Assembly (NCBI GenBank): GCA_003133425.1
Contig: PKXI01000200.1
Coordinates: 1-6,503, forward strand
DNA length: 6,503 bases
Direction: 5' to 3'
Source: Acidobacteriaceae bacterium
Lineage (GTDB): Bacteria; Acidobacteriota; Terriglobia; Terriglobales; Acidobacteriaceae
The notes under the pieces are model-generated. The model was given only the letters and a program-made list of their open reading frames with translations, did no database searches and had not been told where the DNA came from. Positions 1 to 6,467 of the stretch are shown piece after piece (position 1 is the first letter of the stretch; each line of letters starts with the position of its first letter). The position numbers and the translations under genes were made by a program.

Positions 1-62
1 ATTTCGCGACGAACTTCGGCTACGGTTCGACTGATCTCACGTTGCCGCGAATGCTAATCTAA
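1..62 (+). CDS. Possible C-terminal tail of a convergent gene (partial)
   Basis: The frame starting at base 3 is open from the window edge to a TAA at 60-62 and reads FATNFGYGSTDLTLPRMLI. The NFG...PRM pattern is loosely reminiscent of the final strands of large outer-membrane TonB-dependent or Oar-like proteins, which often end shortly after a PR-hydrophobic run. The stop would overlap the msrQ stop on the opposite strand, a common arrangement for convergent genes. Only about 19 codons are visible, and another frame is also open over most of this stretch, so this could be chance. It is a low-confidence placement; the family suggestion is an impression from composition, not a recognised domain. 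Confidence 0.2.
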   Translation, partial: FATNFGYGSTDLTLPRMLI

Positions 63-688
63 TCAGCGCGTGCCGCGACCGCGACACGCGCTTTGCGGCG
101 CTGGTTCCAGGCCAGCAGCGGCCTCGCGCCCAGCAGCACCAGAATCACCAGCGTGTACGGCGCAGGCTCTAATACCCCTGTCTTCACCTTCCACCAGTAG
201 TGCACCATGGCGGTGATCGCGGCCAGATACACCAGCATATGCAGGCGGTTCCAGTTCTTGCCGCCAAGTTTGCGGATTGACCATGTGGTGGAAGTGGCGG
301 CCAGCGGCAGCAGCAGCAGCCACGTAGTAACGCCCATGATGATGAACCGCCGCTTGGTTATGTCGACCTTGATGGTGGTCAGGTCGAAGCCCGCGTACAG
401 CCCCAACCAGGTGAGCATGTGCAGCGTAGCGTAGAAGAACACGAACAGCCCCAGAAGCCGCCTGAACTTGATGAGCCAACTGAGCCGCGGCGAAAGCGCG
501 CGCACTGGCGAAATCGCAAGCCCGCCTGCCAGCAGCCACAGAGCCGTCAACCCGGTGATGGAAGCAAGCTCCGCCGTCGGATCAGGCCCAAGCGTATTGG
601 TCACTGCCTCGTAAACCGCTATCCCAAGCGGCATCAGGCAGCCAATCCATACCAGCGTCTTAAGAACAATTAAAGTCGAGCGATTCAT
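59..688 (-). CDS. msrQ: MsrQ (YedZ-type) haem-binding membrane subunit of the periplasmic methionine sulfoxide reductase
   Basis: This is the inner-membrane b-type haem protein that feeds electrons to the molybdoenzyme MsrP. The product is 209 residues, the usual length for the family. About six membrane segments are visible, near residues 8-28, 42-60, 76-98, 115-132, 147-166 and 178-194. Family hallmarks are GPDP (34-37), the RRLLGL entry to the third segment, TKRRFIIMG (111-119), the LAATS end of the fourth segment, and GGKNWNRLHMLVY (142-154). Histidines 90, 150 and 163 sit at the spacing of the conserved haem-ligand histidines of E. coli MsrQ. I chose ATG at 688; a TTG at 697 would add three residues but has no ribosome-binding site, whereas GGA lies just before the ATG. 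The gene lies 141 bp downstream of msrP on the same strand, farther than usual for this pair. Identity is secure. Confidence 0.93.
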   Translation of the reverse strand: MNRSTLIVLKTLVWIGCLMPLGIAVYEAVTNTLGPDPTAELASITGLTALWLLAGGLAISPVRALSPRLSWLIKFRRLLGLFVFFYATLHMLTWLGLYAGFDLTTIKVDITKRRFIIMGVTTWLLLLPLAATSTTWSIRKLGGKNWNRLHMLVYLAAITAMVHYWWKVKTGVLEPAPYTLVILVLLGARPLLAWNQRRKARVAVAARAD

Positions 689-737
689 GATTTCCAATCA
701 AGCGGAGTTAGCGAGTGACTTGATCTCAGCGAATCTC

Positions 738-783
738 AGGTCTTCCGCCGCGGTCCGCCTCGGCGGAAGACCTCGGGCACCCG
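738..783 (+). repeat. Palindromic dispersed repeat, copy 1 (REP-like)
   Basis: A perfect 13-bp inverted repeat (arms 738-750 and 761-773, AGGTCTTCCGCCG and its complement) flanks a 10-base loop and is followed by an asymmetric tail CGGGCACCCG (774-783). A second copy lies in opposite orientation at 2007-2052. The two match at 42 of 46 positions by my hand alignment, including the loop and the tail. That is far more than two unrelated terminators would share, so it looks like a member of a dispersed intergenic family. It lies in the msrP-msrQ gap and would form a stable RNA hairpin in a msrPQ transcript. A role in mRNA stability or attenuation is an inference. Confidence 0.75.
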
Positions 784-788
784 CATTT

Positions 789-830
789 CACTGTCCACTG
801 TCCACTGTCCACTGCTCGCTGTTCACTAAC
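789..830. repeat. Heptamer tandem array (CACTGTC units)
   Basis: Six 7-bp units follow each other without gaps: three identical CACTGTC (789-809), then CACTGCT, CGCTGTT and CACTAAC (810-830), which degenerate toward msrP. Read on the minus strand the unit is GACAGTG. The last base of the array is the last base of the msrP stop codon, so the array starts exactly where coding ends. It is separated from the palindromic repeat by only five bases (784-788), giving a compound repeat block at 738-830. The function is unknown. Heptamer arrays of this kind can change length by slippage, so copy number may vary between strains. Confidence 0.7.
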
Positions 831-1825
831 TAGTAGTTCTTCTTCAAATCCATTCCGGAATACATCGAGGCCACCTGGTCTCCATAGCCGTTGAACATGA
901 GAGTGGTGCGGCGCTGCTGATAAAAGGGCAGCCCGATGCGGCGTTCGGTCTTCTGGCTCCAGCGGGGGTGGTCCACGTTGGGGTTCACGTTGGAGTAGAA
1001 GCCGTATTCGTTGGGGGCCTGATCGTTCCAGGTGGTGGGGGGCATCTTCTCTACAAACTTCACGCTCACGATCGACTTCGCGGATTTGAAGCCGTACTTC
1101 CACGGCACTACGATGCGGACCGGCGCGCCATCCTGATTGGGCAGCACATCGCCATAGAGTCCAAACGTGAGCAGCGTGAGCGGATTCATAGCTTCGTCCA
1201 TACGCAGGCCTTCGGAGTAGGGCCAGGTGATCGTTGCGTCCTGGCTGGCCCATTTCTCCACGTGGCGGTCGTAGTAAGAAATGAACTGCACAAACTTGGC
1301 TGACGGAAGCGGATCGCACTGGTTAATGAACTCCGAAAGCGCGTAGCCGACCCAGGGCATGACCATGCTCCAGCCCTCGACGCAGCGATGGCGGTAGACG
1401 CGGTCTTCGAGAGGGCGCAGCTTGAGCAGCGCCTCGATGTCGAAGGTCTTCGGAGTCTTCACCTTTCCCTCGATCTTGATCGTCCATGGGCGCGTGGGCA
1501 GGCCGCCGGCATTCTTTGCGGGCTGGTCCTTTTCCACGCCGAACTCGTAAAAGTTGTTGTAGTGGGTGATGTCTTCAAGGCTGGTGAGCTGCTCGCCGGT
1601 CGTGGTGAGCGGGCTCTTGACGGTCTGGAGTTTGGTGTCGGCCCTGGCAGCTATGCGGGGGTCGATGATGTTCCCGGCCAGATCGGCGAGGCGGCCGGCG
1701 CCGAGGGCCATGGCTCCCGTGGCTAACGCACCACGAAGGAAGCGGCGGCGGTTGAAGTATTCCTCGTAGGCGGCTCGGGAAGTGATCTCCGAGGAGGGGA
1801 TATCTGACAGTTTGCCGATGAGCAT
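830..1825 (-). CDS. msrP: MsrP (YedY-type) Tat-exported molybdopterin methionine sulfoxide reductase, catalytic subunit
   Basis: This periplasmic molybdenum-cofactor enzyme reduces protein-bound methionine sulfoxide, using electrons from MsrQ. The product is 331 residues, close to E. coli MsrP. A twin-arginine signal (NRRRFLRG, 25-32) precedes a hydrophobic Ala/Gly stretch. The sulfite-oxidase-type fold follows: HYNNFYEFG (88-96), [10 protein letters not shown] (111-120), and [14 protein letters not shown] (147-160), in which Cys148 is the expected molybdenum ligand. Further conserved blocks are [39 protein letters not shown] and the C-terminal GMDLKKNY. I chose ATG at 1825 because GAGG lies 7 nt upstream. 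An ATG at 1864 would add 13 residues, has no such site, and overlaps the -10 of the candidate promoter. msrQ follows on the same strand. All key residues are present, so the enzyme should be active. Confidence 0.95.
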   Translation of the reverse strand: MLIGKLSDIPSSEITSRAAYEEYFNRRRFLRGALATGAMALGAGRLADLAGNIIDPRIAARADTKLQTVKSPLTTTGEQLTSLEDITHYNNFYEFGVEKDQPAKNAGGLPTRPWTIKIEGKVKTPKTFDIEALLKLRPLEDRVYRHRCVEGWSMVMPWVGYALSEFINQCDPLPSAKFVQFISYYDRHVEKWASQDATITWPYSEGLRMDEAMNPLTLLTFGLYGDVLPNQDGAPVRIVVPWKYGFKSAKSIVSVKFVEKMPPTTWNDQAPNEYGFYSNVNPNVDHPRWSQKTERRIGLPFYQQRRTTLMFNGYGDQVASMYSGMDLKKNY

Positions 1826-1831
1826 GACTTG

Positions 1832-1837
1832 ACCTCG
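1832..1837 (-). promoter_or_regulatory. Ribosome-binding site that decides the msrP start
   Basis: On the minus strand GCGAGG precedes ATG 1825 with 7 nt between GAGG and the start codon. No comparable sequence lies before the upstream in-frame ATG at 1864. This supports the 331-residue protein and puts the Tat motif at the expected depth. Confidence 0.6.
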
Positions 1838-1860
1838 CGTGGGGAAACGAACGCTTGCAC

Positions 1861-1893
1861 ACATTAGACACCGTGAAGGGGGTAGGCGTTACA
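1861..1893 (-). promoter_or_regulatory. Candidate ECF-sigma-like promoter of msrP
   Basis: Read on the minus strand, TGTAACGCC (1893-1885) is followed after about 16 bases by TGTCTAATGT (1870-1861). A GTAAC-type -35 and a GTC(T)-type -10 at 16-bp spacing resemble promoters of several extracytoplasmic-function sigma factors. A group IV sigma (SigF) is known to control an msrP homologue in Caulobacter with a GTAACC motif. TCTAAT also matches five of six bases of a sigma-70 -10, but no good TTGACA is present at 16-18 bp. The site lies about 36-68 nt before the chosen start, giving a leader of some 25-30 nt that contains the ribosome-binding site. The elements were found by eye, so this is moderate to low confidence. 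Confidence 0.35.
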
Positions 1894-2006
1894 GGAATAT
1901 GAGCCCTTCTCCGACCAGCCCCTCCACCATCCTAAGTACGCAATTCAGGACCTGATCGGATGGGAGCGAAGGATAGCCGGATTCTACAAGCGGCGGAAAA
2001 GAGCTT

Positions 2007-2054
2007 CGGGTGTCCCAGGTCTTCCACCGTGGCGGACCGCGGCGGAAGACCTGG
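2007..2054 (-). repeat. Palindromic dispersed repeat, copy 2 (opposite orientation), possible terminator of the permease gene
   Basis: Arms of 15 bp (2015-2029 and 2040-2054) pair with one exception. That mismatch is A·C on the plus strand but becomes a U·G wobble in the minus-strand RNA, so the hairpin holds in the transcript of the permease gene. The hairpin starts four bases after the permease stop codon. The loop and the tail GGGACACCCG (2016-2007) match copy 1 at 738-783, which is in inverted orientation. There is no U-tract after the hairpin, so intrinsic termination would be imperfect. A 3'-end protecting or rho-limited role is equally possible. Confidence 0.7.
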
Positions 2055-2058
2055 AATT

Positions 2059-3495
2059 TCAAGACCCTAATTCTCCGTTGGCCATCCGCAGGAACGGCCA
2101 CTGCCCCAGCCGCCGCGCCCGGATGAGATAAATCCCCGTCCCCGAAACTCCGATCAACCCCGCGACTGCCAGTCCTTCAAGCGCATGGTTCCGGTTAAGC
2201 AGGATGAACAAGAACCCGGCAATAGCGGCCAGCGGCGGCAGCGGGTAGAGCGGAATCTTGAACGGCCGCTCCAACTCCGGCCTCTGCAAGCGCAGCAGCA
2301 TCACTCCCGCCTGCTGCAAAAAGAACTGCAGCAGGATGCGGGTGATGACCAGCATGGTGATCACCTGTGCCAGCGAGAAGAAGCAGAAGGCCGCGCCCAC
2401 CAATCCCAGCGCCACCAGCGACCGGTGCGGAATGTGGTGCTTCGGATGAATAGCCGCAAGATAGCTGAAGTAGTTGCCATCCCGCGCGGCGGCATAAGGC
2501 ACGCGCGAGTAGCCGAGCAGCAGCGAAAACACCGACGCAAACGCGGTCCAGATAATCAGCGCCGCCATCAGGTATCCGGCCCAACTGCCAAAGGCTGAGT
2601 GAGCAATCTCCGCCACCAGGCGTATCCGTACCAGCACGCTATCCGCTGTGTGCGCCGCTGCATCGCGAAACGACGGCAGCACAGCGAGATTCATCGTGAC
2701 ATAGAACAGGAAAACAAAAAGCACCGACAGCAGAATGGCTCGCGGAATAGTACGCTCCGGCCGCTTCACTTCCGCGCCAAGAAAGCAGATGTTGTAGTAG
2801 CCCCAGAAGCAGTAAGTGGTGAGCAGTGTACCCTGCGCCAGCCCGCTGATGGCAAGATGCGCGGGCAGCGAAGGCGCAACCGGCAGATGAAAACCGCCAT
2901 TGGCGGCAGCATGCGCGAAGCCGGAGACGATGACACCTGCAATGGACACCAGTACGCCGGCAAACATCACCCATGCCATCCATGTCACTGTCTTCAGGTT
3001 GCGATAGAGCAGCCAGGTCATCATCAGGCATGCGGCAGCAGCGGCAAAATTCGAGTAGTGCAGCATCGGCCACGCTGCTACCGGCGTCCCATCCAGTCCC
3101 GGCCAGAACATTCCCAGAAAACTCGACAGGCCGATGCAGCCCGAGGCAATCGACAGCGGAGCGGAAAAACTCAACTGCCAGACATAGAGAAAGCTCAGCC
3201 AGTTGCCGGCGCGATCGGGACCGTAAATCTCCCGCAAAAAAGCATAGGAACCGCCTGCGCGTGGAAAGGCTGCGCCCAGTTCGGCCCACACCAGCCCATC
3301 GGTCACGGCTATGGCCGCTCCCAAAACCCAGGCCCAGACGGAGAGCCGGAAGCCCGCCGCTGCAATCACCAGCGGCAGCGTAATAAACGGCCCAACCCCG
3401 ATCATCTCCAGCATGTTGAAGAGGACGGCGGAGCGCAGGCCGATGCGGCGCTCGAGGGTTGCGGGGTTGGCGGACTTGGTTGACGGCAAAGACAT
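2059..3495 (-). CDS. APC-superfamily amino-acid/amine permease, 12 membrane segments
   Basis: This is an inner-membrane secondary transporter of the amino acid-polyamine-organocation superfamily; the substrate cannot be read from sequence. The product is 478 residues, typical for the family. The first segment carries MIGVGPF (31-37), the unwound glycine motif that binds the substrate backbone. WAELGAAFPRAGGSYAFLRE (70-89) is the classic loop after the second segment. GAEVKRPERTIPRAI (240-254) and YSRVPYAAARDGNYF (329-343) are the conserved loops after segments 6 and 8. About twelve segments are visible, the last two at roughly 417-433 and 438-457. ATG at 3495 has no clear ribosome-binding site, but the start fits because the first segment begins about 20 residues later. 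It is divergent from the PIG-L gene with a 41-bp gap. A weak -10 (TACAAT, minus strand, 3521-3516) lies just upstream. It resembles the YfnA/LAT-like branch, but the subfamily is uncertain. Confidence 0.88.
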   Translation of the reverse strand: MSLPSTKSANPATLERRIGLRSAVLFNMLEMIGVGPFITLPLVIAAAGFRLSVWAWVLGAAIAVTDGLVWAELGAAFPRAGGSYAFLREIYGPDRAGNWLSFLYVWQLSFSAPLSIASGCIGLSSFLGMFWPGLDGTPVAAWPMLHYSNFAAAAACLMMTWLLYRNLKTVTWMAWVMFAGVLVSIAGVIVSGFAHAAANGGFHLPVAPSLPAHLAISGLAQGTLLTTYCFWGYYNICFLGAEVKRPERTIPRAILLSVLFVFLFYVTMNLAVLPSFRDAAAHTADSVLVRIRLVAEIAHSAFGSWAGYLMAALIIWTAFASVFSLLLGYSRVPYAAARDGNYFSYLAAIHPKHHIPHRSLVALGLVGAAFCFFSLAQVITMLVITRILLQFFLQQAGVMLLRLQRPELERPFKIPLYPLPPLAAIAGFLFILLNRNHALEGLAVAGLIGVSGTGIYLIRARRLGQWPFLRMANGELGS

Positions 3496-3536
3496 GAGGC
3501 GGAGGCGCTCACCGGATTGTACACTGACAGCAGATT
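3496..3536. promoter_or_regulatory. Short divergent promoter region between permease and PIG-L genes
   Basis: Only 41 bp separate the two start codons. TACAAT on the minus strand (3521-3516) and TACACT on the plus strand (3520-3525) are possible -10 elements that overlap at the palindrome TGTACA (3518-3523). Neither has a convincing -35 at 16-18 bp, and the minus -35 would lie inside the PIG-L coding sequence. There is no purine-rich ribosome-binding site before either ATG. The arrangement suggests mutually exclusive or co-regulated divergent transcription with a very short or absent 5' leader. Assigned by eye; low confidence. Confidence 0.3.
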
Positions 3537-6404
3537 ATGTTTCTTTCCGAGAAGGTCCATCCAACATCCCCGAGATTCCATCAAGCGGCAATTCCTCTGG
3601 CTATTGCAGCGCTTGTTGCATTGGCGAGCGCTGCGCCGGTTCGGCTTGCCGCGCAGGAACAGGCGCAGACGGCTGCGTCGCACGTCGAGCTTCCACCCAT
3701 GGAGCCCAGCGCGATCGCGCTTCCCTTGCCCGAAGACCGTGGCCAGGCAGATCTCGTGCAGACGCTCAAGCGCCTGGGAACAACTGCCAGCGTGATGTAT
3801 ATAGTGGCGCATCCGGACGATGAGGATGGCGCGCTGCTCACTTATCTGTCGCGCGGAATGGGCGCACGGGTGACGCTCTACACGCTTACACGCGGCGAGG
3901 GAGGGCAGAACGCCATGTCTGCCGACACCGACGACGCGCTCGGCCTAATGCGCACCAACGAGTTGCTGAAGGCGAACGAGTACATCGGCGCAAAACAACT
4001 GTGGAGCACTCAAGCAGACTTTGGCTTCTCAAAAACTCAAGAGGAAGCGTTCAAGCAATGGGGACACGACCGCGTGCTCTACGACGCGGTGCTGGCGGTG
4101 CGGCAGGTCAGGCCCCAGGTAATTCTGGCCACATTTGTTGGCGGAGTTTCTGACGGCCACGGGCAACACCAGGTCTCCGGCGAGATTGCGCAGGAGGTCT
4201 TCAAGGCGGCCGGCGATCCAACGGTCTTTCCCGAGCAGCTCAAAGACGGATTGCAGCCCTGGCAGCCGCTGGCCATGTACTCCAGAGCCCCGTTTGCGCG
4301 TGTCACCGCTAAGGGAATCTTCGACTACGCAACCGGCAAGTGGGCTCCGGCGCGCTTTCATAACTACATCACCGGCGAATGGATCGATGGCGCTCCCTCG
4401 ACCGACGCAACCATTCCGGTAGGGACGTGGGATCCGGCACTCGGGCGGAGTTATGCGCAGATCGCGCGCGAGGGATGGGGCCAGCAGAAATCGCAGAACG
4501 GCGGCGCAAATCCAACGCTGAGCGGGCCGTCTTCATCGAGTTACCACCTGTGGGCGGTGGCGCCTGCAGCGGCGGCATCCAGCAGCAACGGCGATGCGAG
4601 CCTGTTCGACAATCGCAAGGTAAAGATCGACACCAGTCTCGAAGGGCTCACCGGACTTGTGAAGGGCACTCCACCGGTATGGCTCGCGGAAGGACTGCGA
4701 CAGATTGATGAACACCTCGACGAGTACGAAAGCGATTGCCGCAATGAGATTGGCGTGGAGGGCGCGCAAAAGCTGGCGCCGATTTACCGGCAGACGCTGG
4801 ACCTTTATGCGAAAGTGAAAGGCTCCGATCTGGATGCCGAGGCCAAGGCCGGTTTGGAGTTGGAACTGGGCGCAAAGATCGAACAGTTTCAATCGGCGCT
4901 GAAGGACTTGCTGGGCCTGGACCTGGTGGCCATTACCTCCTCAGGCGCCATTGACCGCAACCCATTTGGCGGCGGCGCGGATGAAACTCGCCGCAGCGTA
5001 TCTCCAGGCGAGGAGTTTCGAGTGCGTGTGCACGCGGCTCAAGCTGCAGGCGAAGCGCGACTGACCCGGGTCTGGCTTGAGAGCCAGAGCGGTTCTCCAT
5101 GGAAGGCAGAGGACACGGGCGGAGCGATCGATCCAGCAGCACCTGTGAACGACCGGCTCTTCAAAGTGAAGACGGCCGAAGACGCAGCACCTACAGCACC
5201 CTTCTTTACCAGGCCCTCAGTCGAGCAGCCTTACTACGACATTTCCAACCAAGCATGGCGGAATCGCTCGTTTGCTCCGTGGCCGCTGGCGGCGTGGGCC
5301 GAGTTTACATTCGACGGCCTGCCCATCCGCCTGGGCCAGGTGGTGCAGACGCTGCAGCGTGTCACTGGGCCGGGCGGCATCTACGAGCCCCTCGTAGTGA
5401 CTCCGGCAATCGGTGTGCGCATGGAGCCAGAGGCGCGAATCCTGCCGCTCGACGGTTCGAAGCTGCCGGTGAAAGTGACAGTCCACGCGCAAGCCGCGGC
5501 CGAGGGAACAGTGACGCTGAAGCTGCCGGAAGGCTGGCGCGCAGAGCCGGCAACGGCGCAGTTCCATTTGAAGAGCGCCGGCGAATCGGAGCCGCTGATG
5601 TTTTCCGTTACCGCTGACGGAGCTGCAGCGGGCGTTTACAACGTGGATGCGATTGCGCAGTCAGGCGGACGAAGCTACCAGACGGGCTGGCGAAGCATAG
5701 GCTACGCTTGTCTGCTGCCATACAACCAATACAAGCCTGCCGAATTGAAAGCGCGCAAGGTAGACGTGAAGCTGGTGCCGGGATTGCGTGTGGGTTACGT
5801 GATGGGAACCGGTGACCTGGTTCCAGATGCGATTGAGGAACTTGGCATTGTGCCCCACGTGCTGAACCAGCAGGAGCTTGGTTCCGGCGACTTTTCCGCA
5901 TTCAATGTTCTGCTGATCGGAATTCGCGCTTACTCCACGCGGCCTGAGCTGGCCGCAATCCAGCCGCGGCTCGATGAGTTTGTGCGTCGCGGAGGAACGC
6001 TGATCGTGCAATACCAGAGCGAGAACTTCCCTGCGCCGCTGCCGCTGGGGATGGGCCGCGTTCCGGAGCGTGTCGTTGATGAGCAGTCGCCGGTGAAACT
6101 CTTGAACACTGACAATGCGCTGCTGAACTGGCCCAACAAGATCACCACCGCAGATTTCGACGGATGGGTTGAAGAGCGCGGCCACTCGTTTCTCGATTCG
6201 TGGGACCCCGGCTACACGGCGCTGACCGAAACCGCCGACGCAGGCCAGGACCCGCAACGCGGGGGTTTACTTGTGACTCATCCAGGCAAGGGGACCTATA
6301 TCTATGTTGCCTATGCTTTGTACCGGCAGTTACCCGAGTTAGTGCCCGGCTCTTACCGGATTCTGGCTAACTTGTTAAGTGCGGGCAAGAGCGCGGCGAA
6401 GTAG
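3537..6404 (+). CDS. Exported PIG-L family deacetylase-like protein with NEW3 and amidotransferase-like C-terminal domains
   Basis: The product is a 955-residue protein of the LmbE/PIG-L family, zinc hydrolases that remove acetyl groups from N-acetylglucosamine-type sugars; its substrate is unknown. A signal peptide (hydrophobic 17-34, likely cleaved near residues 32-40) sends it across the inner membrane. The PIG-L domain (about 84-280) contains AHPDDED (91-97: His92 and Asp95 as expected zinc ligands, Asp94 as base), TRGEGGQN (118-125), MRTNELLKANEYIGA (138-152) and SDGHGQHQ (205-212, His211 as third ligand). A Gly/Ser/Ala-rich linker (319-356) and a helical region (about 365-462) follow. 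Next come a NEW3-type beta domain (about 636-720, with LKLPEGW) and a class I amidotransferase/ThuA-like domain (about 748-945) with no nucleophilic cysteine; I find only Cys401 and Cys725. An in-frame TGA at 3525-3527 makes ATG 3537 the first possible start, although no ribosome-binding site precedes it. The family is confident; the function is unassigned. Confidence 0.9.
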   Translation: MFLSEKVHPTSPRFHQAAIPLAIAALVALASAAPVRLAAQEQAQTAASHVELPPMEPSAIALPLPEDRGQADLVQTLKRLGTTASVMYIVAHPDDEDGALLTYLSRGMGARVTLYTLTRGEGGQNAMSADTDDALGLMRTNELLKANEYIGAKQLWSTQADFGFSKTQEEAFKQWGHDRVLYDAVLAVRQVRPQVILATFVGGVSDGHGQHQVSGEIAQEVFKAAGDPTVFPEQLKDGLQPWQPLAMYSRAPFARVTAKGIFDYATGKWAPARFHNYITGEWIDGAPSTDATIPVGTWDPALGRSYAQIAREGWGQQKSQNGGANPTLSGPSSSSYHLWAVAPAAAASSSNGDASLFDNRKVKIDTSLEGLTGLVKGTPPVWLAEGLRQIDEHLDEYESDCRNEIGVEGAQKLAPIYRQTLDLYAKVKGSDLDAEAKAGLELELGAKIEQFQSALKDLLGLDLVAITSSGAIDRNPFGGGADETRRSVSPGEEFRVRVHAAQAAGEARLTRVWLESQSGSPWKAEDTGGAIDPAAPVNDRLFKVKTAEDAAPTAPFFTRPSVEQPYYDISNQAWRNRSFAPWPLAAWAEFTFDGLPIRLGQVVQTLQRVTGPGGIYEPLVVTPAIGVRMEPEARILPLDGSKLPVKVTVHAQAAAEGTVTLKLPEGWRAEPATAQFHLKSAGESEPLMFSVTADGAAAGVYNVDAIAQSGGRSYQTGWRSIGYACLLPYNQYKPAELKARKVDVKLVPGLRVGYVMGTGDLVPDAIEELGIVPHVLNQQELGSGDFSAFNVLLIGIRAYSTRPELAAIQPRLDEFVRRGGTLIVQYQSENFPAPLPLGMGRVPERVVDEQSPVKLLNTDNALLNWPNKITTADFDGWVEERGHSFLDSWDPGYTALTETADAGQDPQRGGLLVTHPGKGTYIYVAYALYRQLPELVPGSYRILANLLSAGKSAAK

Positions 6405-6441
6405 AACAACGCTCTCAACGGCAATATCCATGGACCATCAA

Positions 6442-6467
6442 GGCGTTCAAATACTATTTTGAGCGCC
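6442..6467 (+). terminator. Hairpin downstream of the PIG-L gene, possible terminator or operator
   Basis: GGCGTTCAAA (6442-6451) pairs with TTTGAGCGCC (6458-6467) around a 6-base loop. The 10-bp stem has a single U·G wobble that is intact only in plus-strand RNA, which fits a hairpin in the transcript of the preceding gene, 37 bases after its stop. The hairpin is followed by AGTAGGTCTATTG rather than a run of T, so it is not a classic intrinsic terminator. It also overlaps a weak promoter-like TTGAGC (6459-6464) with TAAAAA (6482-6487) at 17 bp, so an operator for a gene beyond the window is an alternative. Confidence 0.4.

Noticed and set aside
738..830. CRISPR array
   Set aside because: The repeats are 7-bp tandem units without spacers next to one palindrome. 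There are no regularly spaced repeats of 25-40 bp and no cas genes.
738..2054. Inverted repeats as the ends of a transposon carrying msrP
   Set aside because: The content between them is an ordinary conserved metabolic gene with no transposase. There are no target-site duplications that I can see, and each element is itself a complete palindrome.
1889..2101. 70-residue minus-strand open frame spanning the permease 3' end and the intergenic region
   Set aside because: It overlaps the permease in another frame and runs through the palindromic repeat. It has no recognisable motif or ribosome-binding site, so it is a chance open frame in GC-rich DNA.
2599..3483. Long plus-strand open frame (294 codons) opposite the permease gene
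   Set aside because: It is antisense to a clear 12-TM permease. The product is rich in Arg, Gln and His with no domain, as expected for the shadow of a GC-rich gene.
59..3495. Single operon permease-msrP-msrQ
   Set aside because: A hairpin follows the permease stop immediately, and the roughly 230-bp gap before msrP contains a promoter candidate, so separate units are more likely.
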